Assembly (NCBI GenBank): GCA_900239685.1
Contig: OENT01000069.1
Coordinates: 124,001-188,000, forward strand
Reading direction: 5' to 3'
DNA: 64,000 nt
Source: Rotaria macrura
Lineage: Eukaryota > Rotifera > Eurotatoria > Philodinida > Philodinidae
Shown here: piece by piece, positions 35,570-48,278 of the stretch
Layout: each line of letters begins with the position of its first letter
Position numbering within the stretch: the first letter of the stretch is position 1
The notes under the pieces: generated by a model
Databases searched by the model: none
The model's input: the letters and a program-made list of their open reading frames with translations, nothing else
Told to the model about the DNA's origin: nothing
Position numbers and translations under genes: made by a program

Positions 35570-38500
35570 ATGACTGAAATCATGTCGAATGGAGATCTGT
35601 CTTCATTAAAGGAACCTTCCTCAACAATCGAGTGGCAAAATTCGACTGATGATTCTTCTCAAGTTAACAGTTTATTGTCGATTTCGTCAGATAAACTAAA
35701 TTCTCCTCATCTCGTTAATCAATCAACCACTGGTCTACGTCATCGCTCTGACAGTTCAACGACAAGATCGAGTTCGTCACGGGAAACATCAATGAATAGT
35801 TCATCGAGATCGTCCGATGTTAATCAATTGAACGATCCAGATGATGAAGATGCAACTGCTTATGATGGGGCAAATCAACTATGGAATTTTGATCAACTAT
35901 CATTACGACTATTGAGTAAGTTAGATGAAATTTAGTGTCACCGGTTTATGTTGAGAAAAGCCTTGTCGAGCAAAAGTCAAAAGAGTAAGAAAGAAATCAG
36001 CAAGTTGTTTTTATATCTGTCTAGTTTTTTGTTAAGTTCACATGAACGATTGACGTTCATTCAAAGAGGAGTTGAGTCAATTTTATGAACCGATTTGAGA
36101 AAATACACTGGAGACGAAAGCATTCGAGTTTCACAACAATGTTTCTAATTTTGTAACAGTTATTGATGTAACGTATGGCTGATGGGTCGACATATTTCAA
36201 TGGATGTCAGTCTATAGCTGAATTCATAGGCGGAGAAGATCGCGTCTAGTTCAAATCTTGCCTTCGGAAAACTGTCAATCTGATGATTTGCGCTCAAATA
36301 AGATTAGTCAATCAGATTGATATCAGAGAATAAGTCACATCGAATGATTAAATTGCGATTGATTAGACCTGTGCACTCAATACTTTTCCAGTGTCGGAAT
36401 TGCATAATTTTCTTATGCGACACATTTATCAGTGTGACGAAGAATTGCGATTCAGAAAATCAAGTCAAACGATAATTTCAGTCGGAGAAGCGATTTAGAA
36501 AAGAGCCGATTTCAATGCAATACACGTCAAAATAGAAGATTATTAAAGAGGAGACACGTTGTTATGAAACACAGTTAAGTTTTAGTTTATTTTAAAAGTT
36601 TGTCTATGAGTGATGATACAAGATGAAGGAGAACACTTGACACGAATTTAGATTTATTTTCAAGCTTTTATGATGCTGCTGCTTCCAGACAGGAGGTTGT
36701 TACGTTTAACTGTATGTGCGTTCTAAAATAATAGAAGAAAGAAGAAAGAAGAAAGAAATAGTGTTTTCTATGATAGGTAAATAGTCAATGGCACATTGTA
36801 GAGCAACAGGATATGTTAATCAATATTCTTCTGTATTGTCGACGCGACTTCGCCATGTGATGTTATCAAATTAGAAAAAAACTGATATATAAAAAAGAAT
36901 ATGCAAAACACTTCTGCATACAGGTGTCATTAACATTCATCATATTAGGTCTGGTTGAGAACTGCTTGGAAAAATTTAAAGATTATGCTCTGAGAAAGCC
37001 ATTTCTGTAATTCGTTAACATAAGGAAGAACAAATCTATATGTTTATATTATGAACATACTAATTGTACTGTTGTCTATTCTTTATTATCAATTGAATTA
37101 AAATTAAAATAACACTCTTGGTCAACCACACGATGTTTTTACATCACATGCGAAGTGTAATTGTGATATTGTTCAGAAATTTCATTAGAAAGTATGAAGG
37201 CTAAACTTGAAAGTAATAACATGATTATTATCAGAGCTTTCAATCGTGTTAAGAGTATAGAGAGCGCAGAAATTCTGCTCTGATTTGCCCTACCTTAAGA
37301 ATAGGCTCGGGCGACAAAAACTTACAAATCACATTCGGGACAAGGCATTAAAAAGTGACCTGGTAAAGATCTCTGCTTAGTACTCATGCTTTCTTTTTGT
37401 GATTCCGAAACAATTTGCCAATAATATGCGATCACCAATTGTAGAATGTCTACCAAGCTGAGTTCAGATTGATTCATATTTGTTTTCAAAGGAGCTCAAT
37501 GATTTATTATAGAATAAAACTCGTTTTCTCTTTAAATTCTCGATTAAATTCTACGCTCTACATGAAAATGTGTTATGGAGATCGTGGTCAAAGGACAGCA
37601 GCATTCTTTTGTCTCCTCTATTTATTGATTTTGATCGTTGCCTGTTGTCCTTTTGGTGTTTCTTGAACAGGATTAATCTCATTCTCTGTAGATATACGCC
37701 TCACATAAGCATGCGAATTTCGATTTGTTTCACCGATAACAGAATGCTGCTCAGAGAGCTGAAGTAACGACACTGATATCATTGCGGTTGCTGTGTGCGT
37801 GTGTGTGTGTGCGAATGTGGATGAACAAGAAGAATCACATAAACATAGATCAAAGCTCGCACCCCATGCATGTGGATAGTAACTATTAGCATGTTAGTGC
37901 TTTCAAAACTCAGCAAGTCTCTGGCAAAATGAGTTAATAAACAGTTCTAAGCCAAAAAAGGTGAAGTTGTCGTAGGCCGGATCGGAATAAGAAAACAAAT
38001 TTACTCAGAAATATTTCATCAGATAAGAGTAACACATATCCATAAGTGGAAAAGAAAGAAAAGCAATCAATAATGACATTCACGTCCATTTTTATTAACT
38101 ATCAATACTGAAAACTAGAGTTTGATACTTGTCCTACGAAGATCTACATAGTATTTAAGGTTTCCAAGTAACAAAGTGCATAAGTAGGAAGTATTTCACT
38201 CAGTCTGATTCGGCTGACAAATTAATATAGTGCTTCTAAGATTCTATTCGAGTTGTTCATGACTTTGGAGAAGTGAAGACGACGCAGAGTTTCTTGCATC
38301 TATGGTTTGGGCATCACTCGGTTTAGAATTAAATTCTTCTAGTCGATATTCTTAATAAAATACTCCATGAACGTTTTAGTGACTCTTGATTCATCCCGAT
38401 TATTGAATGATAGCGAATTCGATCGAATACGATTGAGTGAATGTCGGATCTGTCTTGAGGAATTGTCGATCGAACCTCTATCGTGCTGTTCTTCGTCAAT

Positions 38501-39603
38501 ATGTTCAAAATGTGTTTATGAGCATTTATCAACGAATATAAATGAATCTCGCATTCGTATAACGTGTCCATCATGTCCATATGTGTTTACTCGAGGTGAA
38601 ATTTTATCGATATTATCCTTTTATGATCACGATGAAAATCTTGCAGAACGTTACAAACGTTTTTATGCTGATATAAACGGTGAAGCACATATAAAAACGT
38701 GTCCTCATTGCTGTTCAATAAAACAAATCGATAAGCGCCTAGTTGAAGGTGTTCATTGGAAGAAAACTATCCCGCGACGAGTTATTTGTGATGACTGCCA
38801 ATTTGAGTGGTGTTTCTTTTGTCATGCACCATGGCACGACAAAATGACTTGCAAAGAATATCGTCAAGGAGAGAAAATGCTTCAATCATGGGCATCGAAA
38901 ATCGACCAAAACCAGCACAATGCTCAGAAATGTCCTCGTTGTAAAGTCAGTTTATTTCTTGTGAGAAATTAATTTTTATGCAGAAGATTCGCTTTAGATT
39001 TACATATCTCGAAATGGCGGTTGTTCACATATGATCTGTTCGAAATGTCATTGTGACTTTTGTTATAATTGCGGTAAAAGACGATTGAAAATGAAGTTTC
39101 TCGGCTCACATGAAAGTCGATTTTCTCCATTCGGATGTAAATATAACTTATATCCCGATAAACCAATACTTCGTTGTGCAGTTCGTGGATTGGTTGTCAG
39201 TGCAACAACATTGGCAATACCAGTGGCAGCTGTTGGTGCTGTGGCATTACTAGCCGTTGGTACAACGATAGGTGCACCAACTTATGGAACGTATCATTTA
39301 GTTAAACACATTCGAAAGAAACGAAGAGAACGTCATCGAAGACATCAAATGGAAACAATATCAAGGCATCCGACAACAGCCGACAGTTTTTCCACCGATG
39401 AAAACCCTATCGACGATCCGAATGGAGAAAGCAATGTTATAGAACGGGCTATTCAAGCCAGTTTGATAACATATCAAGAAGAAACTGCCAGAAGAGATCA
39501 AAGACAACTGACACCATATCCAACCAAACGCGTCAACAATATCAAACAATACGAAGATGATGATGATGATGATGATGATGATGAATACAATTTTCGCTTT
39601 TGA
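35570..39603 (+). CDS. RNF217: RNF217-type RBR E3 ubiquitin ligase
   Basis: RBR ligases take ubiquitin from E2 onto a RING2 cysteine, then onto substrate. Exons 35570-35915, 38380-38945 and 38998-39603 join in phase to 505 residues. Residues 1-115 are Ser-rich and disordered (DSSTTRSSSSRETS). RING1 starts near Cys137 (CRICLEELSIEPLSCC). The IBR carries CDDCQFEWCFFCHAPWHD and CKEYRQGEKMLQSWAS. RING2 is CPRCKIYISRNGGCSHM, with catalytic Cys313. A hydrophobic segment at about 368-400 precedes a basic KKRRERHRR stop, as in RNF217, so the protein is probably membrane-anchored. The tail has a UIM-like ERAIQASL and ends in an Asp run from GAT repeats. Exon 1 is joined through a 2.46-kb intron on phase and GTAAGT; this is the weakest junction. 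The other intron is 52 bp. Confidence 0.88.
36733..36760 (+). repeat. Purine microsatellite, (AGAAGAA)n-like
   Basis: Four tandem GAAGAAA-type units, read directly. Confidence 0.8.
37794..37812 (+). repeat. GT-rich microsatellite
   Basis: Alternating GT run with two GC interruptions. Confidence 0.75.
39556..39586 (+). repeat. In-frame GAT repeat coding for a poly-Asp tail
   Basis: About ten tandem GAT/GAC-type codons near the end of the RBR ligase open frame give an acidic run before the final residues EYNFRF. Length is likely polymorphic. Confidence 0.85.
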
Positions 39604-39927
39604 TTTCTTCTACGTCGTACCAGTGATTTTCTCTTTATTGGCAGAAGAAAATTTATTTCCATCGCCATGAAAGTCTTGACACTTGTTTCATGTCTTTTTT
39701 TCTCGTTGGACAATCATCATGTGCGTTGCTTTTAGCTTTAGTGTGATCTGTTTTCGATACGTTTCTTTCATTTGTGAGCAACCAGATTTCTCTTTCTCAC
39801 AAACTTTTAATGTAAGTAGCGAAATTAAATCATATTCGACTATTTTTTTCTTTCACTCAACGTTTAAAATTCACCGGCAACTATTCTATATTTGATGCAT
39901 ACTATTCTTTTTGTTTTATTTTCAATT

Positions 39928-39933
39928 AATAAA
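39928..39933 (+). promoter_or_regulatory. Candidate polyadenylation signal of the RBR ligase gene
   Basis: AATAAA about 325 bases after the stop, in AT-rich sequence. Confidence 0.4.
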
Positions 39934-40996
39934 GTTAAATTGACCAGTAATTAACCATTTATCGTTCTATTCGAATTATATATATTGTTAGTATTTCAAA
40001 AAGGCAAATCACTTGTTGTTCATTTCTACTAGTATTACGAACAGTCAAGTGTTTCCTTATCCATCAAAATCATTCGAGTTCAGACCGTTTACTTCGACTG
40101 TTAAAAACAAAAACGTTAGGTGTCTTGACGTGTTAGAACAAAGTTTCTCATGAAAATACGGCACCGGCACGCACCGTGACTGTGGAATTCCATTTGGATA
40201 CTGGTGTGGATATGCGATATGCTGGCCGAACTTCGTTCTTATCATATTTAATGCTGCATCTGCATCTTCAGTCACATCGTCATCACTGAAAGAAAAAGTA
40301 GCAATATGACAATATTATCAAAAACTATTGAATATCCATATGTATATCCAAGTACTTTTACTTGGATGGATCAAGCGTCTACGGCGTTTAGTAACATCAA
40401 CCAACTATCGCCAATATTCAATCCCCAGAAGTAAGACATGTTTCTGTTAGACGACACAATGGCCATTGATATGCACATCCTGGTTGAAATAAAATGTCTC
40501 TCTAATCGGAAACAAATAAGTGTTATAATCTCAAGCATTGTAGATCTCTTTCGATAAAAAGAAAACAATTTTCCATAACTTGAGAATCGTTGACAGACCG
40601 AGATACTTTCTTTCGACATGTGTCACTGCTTTACCGCTATGGACAATCTATGACGGAGATGTGACAGCGTCGATAGCAGTACCTACAATAGCCAGTCTGA
40701 CTATGATAAATGATCTCTAACATGATTCGTTCAAGTTGATTTTCAAGAAAAATACGCTGTTCTTCTGAGAAAACATGGATATAGTTTTAAAATTCAGCGA
40801 AAGCAAAGTCCGACACTGACTCGAAATCTGAAACCAGCTGTTTATTATTATGATACTCTAATATTTTTTCATCTGGAAAACAACTAATCGAGGAGCGAAT
40901 GGATTCTATGAAATGAATTGCATGATATCTTGAGTTTGTTTTCCTATCGTTAAACTTTGCGGAGAAGTATCGATTTCACTGTGTCACGGTTTTCTT

Positions 40997-41351
40997 CTAT
41001 GAAAATTTTGGTCGTTGCATAATTCTGAGGTAACGGATCGTATTCTGGGTAGCTTGCTCGGTACTGAATGATAAGATCTCATCGGAATAAACAAGACTTA
41101 GGTAAAGTTCGAGCTGTTGACTTGGATATAACCGGTCTAGTGTTCTTTTCAGATCAATAAACGTCACCGATTTCATCAATGGATCTTGAAACAAACTGCC
41201 GAAATGCGATAAGATTAATCACTTTCAAGCTATTCGATAGTTTCTTGATTTCATGTTCAAGTGGAAGAAATTCTAATTTCGTCATAACGGAACTTCTGTG
41301 TATTCTCCTATCAAAAGAGATACGATTAAACCTGTCAAATTCTGTGATCAA
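40997..41351 (-). pseudogene. Possible frameshifted coding relic, family unknown
   Basis: Two overlapping minus-strand frames read like one protein broken by a frameshift near 41,170. The upstream one contains LEFLPLEHEIKKLSNSLKV. The downstream one contains FIDLKRTLDRLYPSQQLEL and SLVYSDEILSFSTEQATQN. The composition is that of a helical globular protein, unlike the surrounding spacer. I recognise no family. Confidence 0.25.
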
Positions 41352-43188
41352 TTGTTCGATGTCATATATTTGTTTTGCACACTAGCTTTTCTGGAAGTCT
41401 TTCTCAGTGAACATATAATTGGTGTGCAAGTTTTTGGAACTATCTTCAGCATCGGATTCTCTGACTTTGGTTTATGTTCGTCAACCTTCGTCACCAATCA
41501 TTTTTGACTCCAAGATTCGTCTTATTCGTGAGAAAACCGATGGAACCGATGACTGCAAGTATAGTTAGCATAGTAAAATGCGTGGCAGGTCTATAGTTCA
41601 GCCACTGAGCAGAGCCTGAACTTCTATGAAGTTGCTATATTTACAAAAAAATTCGATAATACATTTATAGAGCCCGAGAATAAATTTCTTCGGACAAATA
41701 AAGCAATAGTTAAGACATAGAAAGACGGCCATAGTCAGTTTGACGCTCGTTCATTAGTCTTTAGTTGAACTAGTAAGACGCTCAAGTTCTCTGAAGATGA
41801 GGTGGTGAACATCGGCTGCACAAGGAACGGCATTCACCGTTGAAGTGGTGATCGTATTTATCGATGAATTCCGATCACTATTCCATTCCAAAGTGTGAGT
41901 GTAGATCAACGAATTTCATATTCAAAACCTATCACATATTCTTTTGATAATACTCGTTGAAGTGTGTGAGACAATAAAGCTAATCATGTTGTTCTGAGGA
42001 GTGACTGTATATGAACATTGGTTTTCGTTAATGACAAACAGCATGCATCCTGCGAAAGCACACGTTTATTAAGCAAATTACTAGGTGCACCATTTGCTGC
42101 GTCAACACTGATTAACAGAATGATTTACTTACGTATAAAGAAACGACCTCTCATTGGTATCGATGTTTCGTATGTTCAAACTGTGTTATGTCACTGGAAC
42201 CATTAAAACTATAAGCTAACGTCTAATGAGAATTTTAGCTTATGGTCAATTGGTCATTTTGCAGAAGAATTCCTTCTTGTTAATTGAGGGCAGCGCTCTA
42301 TTGTTAGCAAGAAGATACGATAAACAAGAGATTTTTATTCGACTTTAAAATGAAGATCAGTAGGCAACAACATGGATGGTGTTGTTAATAACAAAAGTGG
42401 AATAAACAGCATTTTAGAGAGAGTAGAACATCGATATCAACAATGATAAATACGATTCGGTTATTTATACTTTCAAAGAAGAATGAATTTCAGGGAATAC
42501 ATCGAACGAGTCACACATTCAAGCAAAAATATGCGACGAAAATCGATTTTTGTTCTTAAACGACTAGTTTTAGATCGGAGGTTATTCATCTAATATTTCA
42601 CCGATGACATCAATTTTGCTGTGAAAAGTGAATTCACTGCGGATAATTATTCATTAAGTATATTTACTAATTTTTTGCTTGAATGAAGATGTCAAATTAT
42701 AGAAGATGACTAAGTATTCTTTTGCATGAAGCGTAATTACCAGTATGGGAGAAGAATCTTTCTATGGAATTACGCGTTTTTAGATTTTTTCAAGATGCAG
42801 AACTCTTCATCCGTGCTCTATCATTGAAAAAGTACGATTAGGAATTTTGTGTCAAGCTCTGTGTTGTAACAAGTCGTTTTTGAAAGAAAAAACATTGACA
42901 AAGTATTCTGAGTTACTAGTGTTTTGTTTTGCGTCTTATTGATCGACTATTTTCATCGATCACAAATGTAGAAAGTTGAAAATTTTCTCAATCTCTTGAC
43001 TCAATATGAAACGTATCTCGGATTTTCCTCTAGATTCGAACTGAGTTCTTTTGCTTTACATCGGTTTAAAACAACAGATTCAAGATATTGATATGAACAA
43101 GACCTAAAACTATTTTAACGAAACCAATGAATCTCCGCAGACAAAAAACCCTTTGATTGTTTTCGAATTTGATATAGGTCAAACTACA

Positions 43189-43206
43189 CATATATATATA
43201 TATATG
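43189..43206. repeat. TA microsatellite
   Basis: Alternating TA run, read directly. Confidence 0.8.
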
Positions 43207-44308
43207 GCGTTCGCGTCCTTATTGAGACGTGTACTTTCACGTCTTTTAACAGCGAATAAAACTGGAACTTCAACGGAATTTCCACCGGTGAGTGAATCAA
43301 AAGATAAATGAATGCTAGTGCATTGAAGTGTAATTAATAAAGAAAAATTCGAGCAATGCAGTAATATCATTTTGAAGTTCTTGTTCATTGCGTGTTCGCT
43401 TTGAAGGATTTGACCAGTAATGTGCACGTGTAGTGTGTATCTTCTCCACGAGATGTTCATCTTTAGAGCCCCGGCATCTTCTTTGATGAACGTCCTCTCT
43501 TCTTTTAAATACAATTTTATGACAGTCAAATGAACTAAACTATGATGAAATTATTCATTTGTCATTGATCTCGGATAGAATTTTTCAATCGTTCAAAATA
43601 TTTCTTCTTTTCCTTCAGGCAAACTATTCTCCGAATAAACTCAATCAGAAACGGATAACGACGCGTGGCAAGCGTTTGTTTTGAAGGCCTCAACAAATAT
43701 TTTTTGCTGACTCAGGGAGTTTTACTTGGCTTCGTTTGTGTTGATTGGAATCTGGCAACCAGAGAAATAAGCCTCTGATTCGAATAACAAAAGAACATAG
43801 TTCATGGAAAAGTTGGAACTCACAGTCACAGAAATAAAATCGACAGCTTTATTAAATTTATAGATCCCGTTTTGTTAACACATTGACAGAGCATAGTTTT
43901 AGTCCAGCATGCAAAAGATACGATTTAAATATCATCGAACGTTTTTTATTCATCAGGACGTCTAATGAAACTCGCTCGAATGATTGAATCGTGATGAATG
44001 CAAAATAAAGTTTTGAGCTGATAATAACATAAATTTAATTAATATTCGATGTGATGAGCATCGAATAAATGATTTTTTTTCTACCATCAATAATTAATTC
44101 TGTATGTTTAGCTGATACACTATGTGTCACAAGATACGAGCTAAGATCACTTTCTAAGAGGATTCCTTTCAACATACCTTTTTAAATCTCATGTTGACAT
44201 GCGCTAAACTTTTCAAACTTTCACGTAATTGAAGTCTTCGAACGTTTTTCATATTGAAACGATTTTATTTCAAGATAATAGAAGATAAGAAATGTGTCGT
44301 TTATTGTT

Positions 44309-44638
44309 CTATTCGAATAGGTTCGAGCAAATGGAAACAAGAAATTCAATAAGTTCAACGGTATCGCGTGTGTTCTTGGTCATTTTAACTCGACTTAAAT
44401 CTGTCTCTGGGCTCTGACCAATCGAAAGGTTTACTTGGGCTTGATCTGGACAGTAATCAACTTCAGCACACTGAAAACATTCTCGTCCCCAACGGTCATC
44501 ACTATCACAAAGGAGGAAAACATGTGATCCACACTGAAGCAAGCGTGAGTTGATCAAGTGACTTTGTCTAGTAGCATCGGTAGATGATGTCTTTTCACAG
44601 ATGAATTCGTTTAAACAAGACTTCCGGAATTTACGCCA
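44309..44638 (-). pseudogene. Cys-rich C-terminal coding fragment, C-type-lectin-like end
   Basis: A minus-strand frame of about 109 codons begins WRKFRKSCLNEFICEK. That resembles the last strand of C-type lectin domains (W...C.....FICE). A cysteine-rich stretch with CGSHVFLLCDSDDRWG and CFQCAEVDYC follows, then a non-cysteine tail ending at a stop (44,309). No upstream lectin-fold exon and no start were found, so this is either a last exon whose partners I missed or a fragment. Confidence 0.3.
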
Positions 44639-44959
44639 TTACAACAGATGTAGAATACGTATTTCTAGGAAGTCGAACATAATAAGCACAAAAAGAGACA
44701 AGGAATCCCGTAAACGATTTCGATGAATATATTTGATTATTTATTTTACTTTTAACACTCTTCTTTCGTTTCGTATACATTCACAATGTAAAATGCGAAT
44801 TGAGCAATACTTTCAACATACTCGCACTGGTTCTTTTCTATACAATAAAAGACAAAAATAGAATTAATTACAGAACAAGAAAAAATAGAATCTATAAGCA
44901 TAAATAAAACATAGCGACACTCTAATTCACAGACAAAAACAAATGAGTAAACAACAGAA

Positions 44960-46603
44960 TTAAGATTCGGCCTTGTAAGGTTGATCTTCTAAGATTAACG
45001 CTTGTTCAGTTTTGTCGACAACAGTTTTAATCATATGATCGTGTTTTGAGATTTCAGCTGCGTATGCTGATAAAATGCTTTGACTGAGGAAATTTTTCAT
45101 AAGGCCAGCAAAACGCAGCGCAGCTTGATGATAACCATATCGATACATCATATACTTGAACATCAATTCGATGTATTTATTTTGAACTTCAAATAAGTAT
45201 TTTGCACTTATTGAAAGATAATTTTTTTCGATAAAATTGTCAGGCCATGAAAACTCGGATACTCTTTAAAAGAAAAGAAGAGATACGATATTTAAAACTA
45301 ATCGGACTGAATCCAGTCGTAACTGATTTAGTGTAACAGATGGTACCAAGAAAACTTTTGGTAGTCAAATAAAATCTTTTGTGTTGGTTTCAATTCATAT
45401 GACTGATATTGAGAGGAAGCTTTTCTTTTTGAGTCACGCTCAATTTAAAACGAATGGAAAAATAGGATCAATGCAAAAGCTTGTTCAATAAAATTCGTGA
45501 AAAGTCTTAACTGATCTTTTTATCCTATCTGACTACTTGAGAAGAAACTTCTTATTTTCTATTTCATCGATTCGTTTCTCTGAAAGTCGACGTTGTTCGT
45601 CGCTCAAGCAACGCTGGGAAGCGGCGTTTAATAAATTGGATTTTCGAAGGAGAAACCGTGACTGAATACGTACATATCGAAATCGTTGTCGTATACTGGT
45701 AGCACGACATCGGAGCATGTTGAGAATGCTAAAACAACAAGTAACAGTTTTAATAATGTTCCATCGATATCAATATCTTGAACTATTTTAACGGTAACAT
45801 TAAATATCCAAGTTCCGTACGTCGACAAAAGACAACTAGAATAGGCATAATCGAGCAATATGTTTGTTTCACGCATCATAAATTGACAATTAAAGGCACC
45901 TAAATTTTGAATATTTCTTGTTATTAACGCATTTCGGTCTTCAATCATTAGACATGAAAATTCGGGAATGACTCTAATGAACGCGTCCATAACAGAATAC
46001 ATCGACGCAATGATGTCCATCGTGTTGCTATTGGCCATTTTAATCCGAATTTTCGCAGGATGCACTGATTGACTGGATAAAAGATAAGCTATACTTTTAA
46101 TTGGACTTCTGGAATTATACGCATTGGTTATATTCGATAGTAAAGACCATTGGTCATGAGTTAAGGATGATCGATCGTAATTAAGTAAATCAAGTGAATG
46201 AATAGCTGCCGACGAACAATGATTGCTTCTCGTTGTATTCATTTGTTTAGCTAATAATTTTTCTTTCATTTTCGTTCCACCTTGAGCTCCATGTGACGCC
46301 CGCAGTAACTCCTTTCTCATTCCAGCCGATAAGCATTTTTTTAAACGACAGTACCGACATGTATGACGATTTTTAATCGTTATTTGACACTCTTCGCCAA
46401 ACACACATTTGTTTTTATCCTATTCAATGAGAATAAGAATTCGTTTCCTCGCATGACAAATTTCAATCGAATATTCTAAAACAAACCAAATCAAGATTTG
46501 CATTTCGACGAAAGAAGATCTTGCATGACGCACACGATTGAACACCATATGCAAATTTCGCATTTTCCACGCCGCAGATTTGACAAATTTCCAATATTAT
46601 CAT
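44960..46603 (-). CDS. Nuclear hormone receptor, divergent rotifer-type
   Basis: Ligand-regulated-type transcription factor. Exons 46603-46487, 46419-45674 and 45263-44960 join in phase to 388 residues. The DNA-binding domain begins at residue 7: CQICGVENAKFAYGVQSC, then CASCKIFFRR, then CVFGEECQITIKNRHTCRYC and RLKKCLSAGM. All eight zinc-binding cysteines are present. The P-box CASCK differs from the usual CEGCK/CDGCK. The ligand-binding domain is weakly conserved. It keeps the helix 9-10 pattern NKYIELMFKYMMYRYGYHQA and ALRFAGLMKN, so a C-terminal fold is present, but no clear AF-2 motif is seen at the end (EDQPYKAES). Introns are 67 and 410 bp. The start is uncertain by a few codons because the frame stays open upstream. 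Confidence 0.88.
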
Positions 46604-48092
46604 TTTTCCAGTTTGATTTACGTTGGCCCCAAATAATTTCGGCGTACTTCAGATATTCTATTGGAAATAACTATGAAAATAAAGAAAAGCTTGTTTTTCC
46701 ATCGTTTGTTTCATATTCACAGAGCAACTAAAACATTTTTAATGAATCGACCTTATCTCAGGGAAGGTCTCGAAAAAGTGAACATCTTCAATGCACAATT
46801 TGTATTTGGAGACAACTGCGAAACATCCCAAATCTTCTATTTCTTTCTGGGCGCGTATGTCGAACTTTTATTTGCTAATCATTTGGCTAGGAAAAAATTG
46901 TTTTTACTTGCCATCGGAAAAAGATGGATTGATATTAAACAGAGTGAATGCCGTAAATTAGTTCACCTGATGGAATTTTTTTTAATGAAAGATTAGAAAG
47001 AGTCACCTTAGATTTCTATGAATGTGTGTGCGTCTGAGTGTAAATGAGAACACTTTGAAAATATAAGGGTGAACATGGTGAACTTCATGGAGGAAAGTTT
47101 ATTCTAGAAAAAGTTAATTGCTACCTATTTGTTAATATTGGAATGGAGTGACTGAATCAAGAGAGGAGATTGTGAGTGAAAACATTCATGACAAATTCCA
47201 TTGCTTGCATTTCATTGCAATTCAATGATTGATTGATTCAAACAGTGAAATGAAAAAGTGTCTCTCTTACTGCGCATCTTGTTAACGTCCCCTTTCTCAC
47301 CTGCACGAACCGACTCTTTCTAGTTAGTTTACTATTTTTATCAGAACTCTGTCTTTTCTTTTCTATGTCAAAACTTAGAAACTCACTTTGACTAAAATCA
47401 TTAGGGATAATTTTCAACAAGCTCTCAAAATAAGACAAAAAGACATTGAGTCGATCTTATTTCTTATATTTCCCTCTTAGTGAGAATCTCCTGTGAAAAA
47501 GATTTGTTTTTCAATTTATCATAATTAGAAATCTAAAGAAATACTAATCTTGAATAGAAAAAGACTGCAAATGACAACAGATGAAATAGTCATTTGTCCT
47601 CTATTGTGAACTAATTATTGGTTAATCCTTTTCGCACTTAAAAACCCGGATGTTATGATTTATTTATCAGAGAGATGAGCAGAACAACATTTGATATTAT
47701 GAATCATATCTCATCTAAATAATTCATCTCGGATTTCAAATGATTAAACGAACGACGGAGAAATTTTCTAAATGAGAAATAACGGCTGAAAGAACGTTTT
47801 TTAATGATTCACTGAGCTTAGTTATAGATGACGACCTTTGTTTTGACCGTCTAATTGAAAATAAAAGGGAGAGTAAGTTTTTCGATACGATATTCAAAGA
47901 AGTGAAGTGAAACAAAAGTAAAAGTCTGGTTAATGAAAAAAGTACCGTCAGAAATTTTTCTCTTCTTATCAATGGAACGAGCTCATTTGTGCAAGATTTG
48001 TGTTGAAATATTCCTCGAACAGGATAGAAATGAGCCAAAAGAATCCGATTCGATATCTCTTGCTTTTGATTAGGTAAGTTTTCTAATTCTTG
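46604..48092. other. Intergenic region upstream of the nuclear receptor
   Basis: A plus-strand frame at 46,661-46,996 (111 codons) shows no family motif. The rest is short frames only. The nuclear receptor promoter should lie in the left part. Confidence 0.4.
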
Positions 48093-48278
48093 TCAATTAT
48101 TAGAAGAAATAAGAAAAGAAGTTCTCGTATCGCGTTTAATATCAAACATTGATGACGGTCTCGGATGATCTGAAGCGTGAGAACGAGAAAAGAATGTGTC
48201 ATTTTGAACCCGACGGCGAATATTTTTCCCCCGAAGAAGAGAATGAGCATGCCGAGATTTTAATGTAGTTTCATTCAT
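48093..48278 (-). CDS. Candidate terminal exon of an unrecognised minus-strand gene
   Basis: The frame runs MNETTLKSRHAHSLLRG, then KNIRRRVQNDTFFSRSHASD, and ends FLISSNN and a stop. Its basic, Ser/Arg-rich, low-hydrophobicity composition is that of a genuine hydrophilic tail and contrasts with the neighbouring spacer. The frame stays open for about 50 bases before this ATG (VILPSYVISYKETVYN), so the true start or acceptor may be upstream. No partner exon could be assigned. Confidence 0.35.
   Translation of the reverse strand: MNETTLKSRHAHSLLRGKNIRRRVQNDTFFSRSHASDHPRPSSMFDIKRDTRTSFLISSNN

Larger units (their letters stand above)
35916..38379 (+). other. Intron 1 of the RBR ligase gene (2.46 kb)
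   Basis: Runs from donor GTAAGT to acceptor CGTTTTAG in phase 1. It contains a (GAA/GAAA)n tract at about 36,733-36,760 and a GT microsatellite at about 37,794-37,812. No gene recognised. Confidence 0.55.
39934..44308. other. 4.4-kb region without a firm gene
   Basis: Mostly short open frames. The only stretch with protein-like composition is 40,997-41,351 on the minus strand (separate entry). A plus-strand frame at 42,018-42,206 (62 codons) has no motif. A TA microsatellite lies at about 43,189-43,206. Confidence 0.4.

Noticed and set aside
36240..36270. tRNA-like T-loop word (TAGTTCAAATC)
   Set aside because: No matching acceptor or anticodon stems nearby. No tRNA or rRNA was found anywhere in the window.
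10593..42622. Shared 20-base word (GACATCAATTTTGCTG context) at about 10,590 and 42,603
   Set aside because: Similarity does not extend beyond about 20 bases, so it is probably chance in AT-rich DNA.
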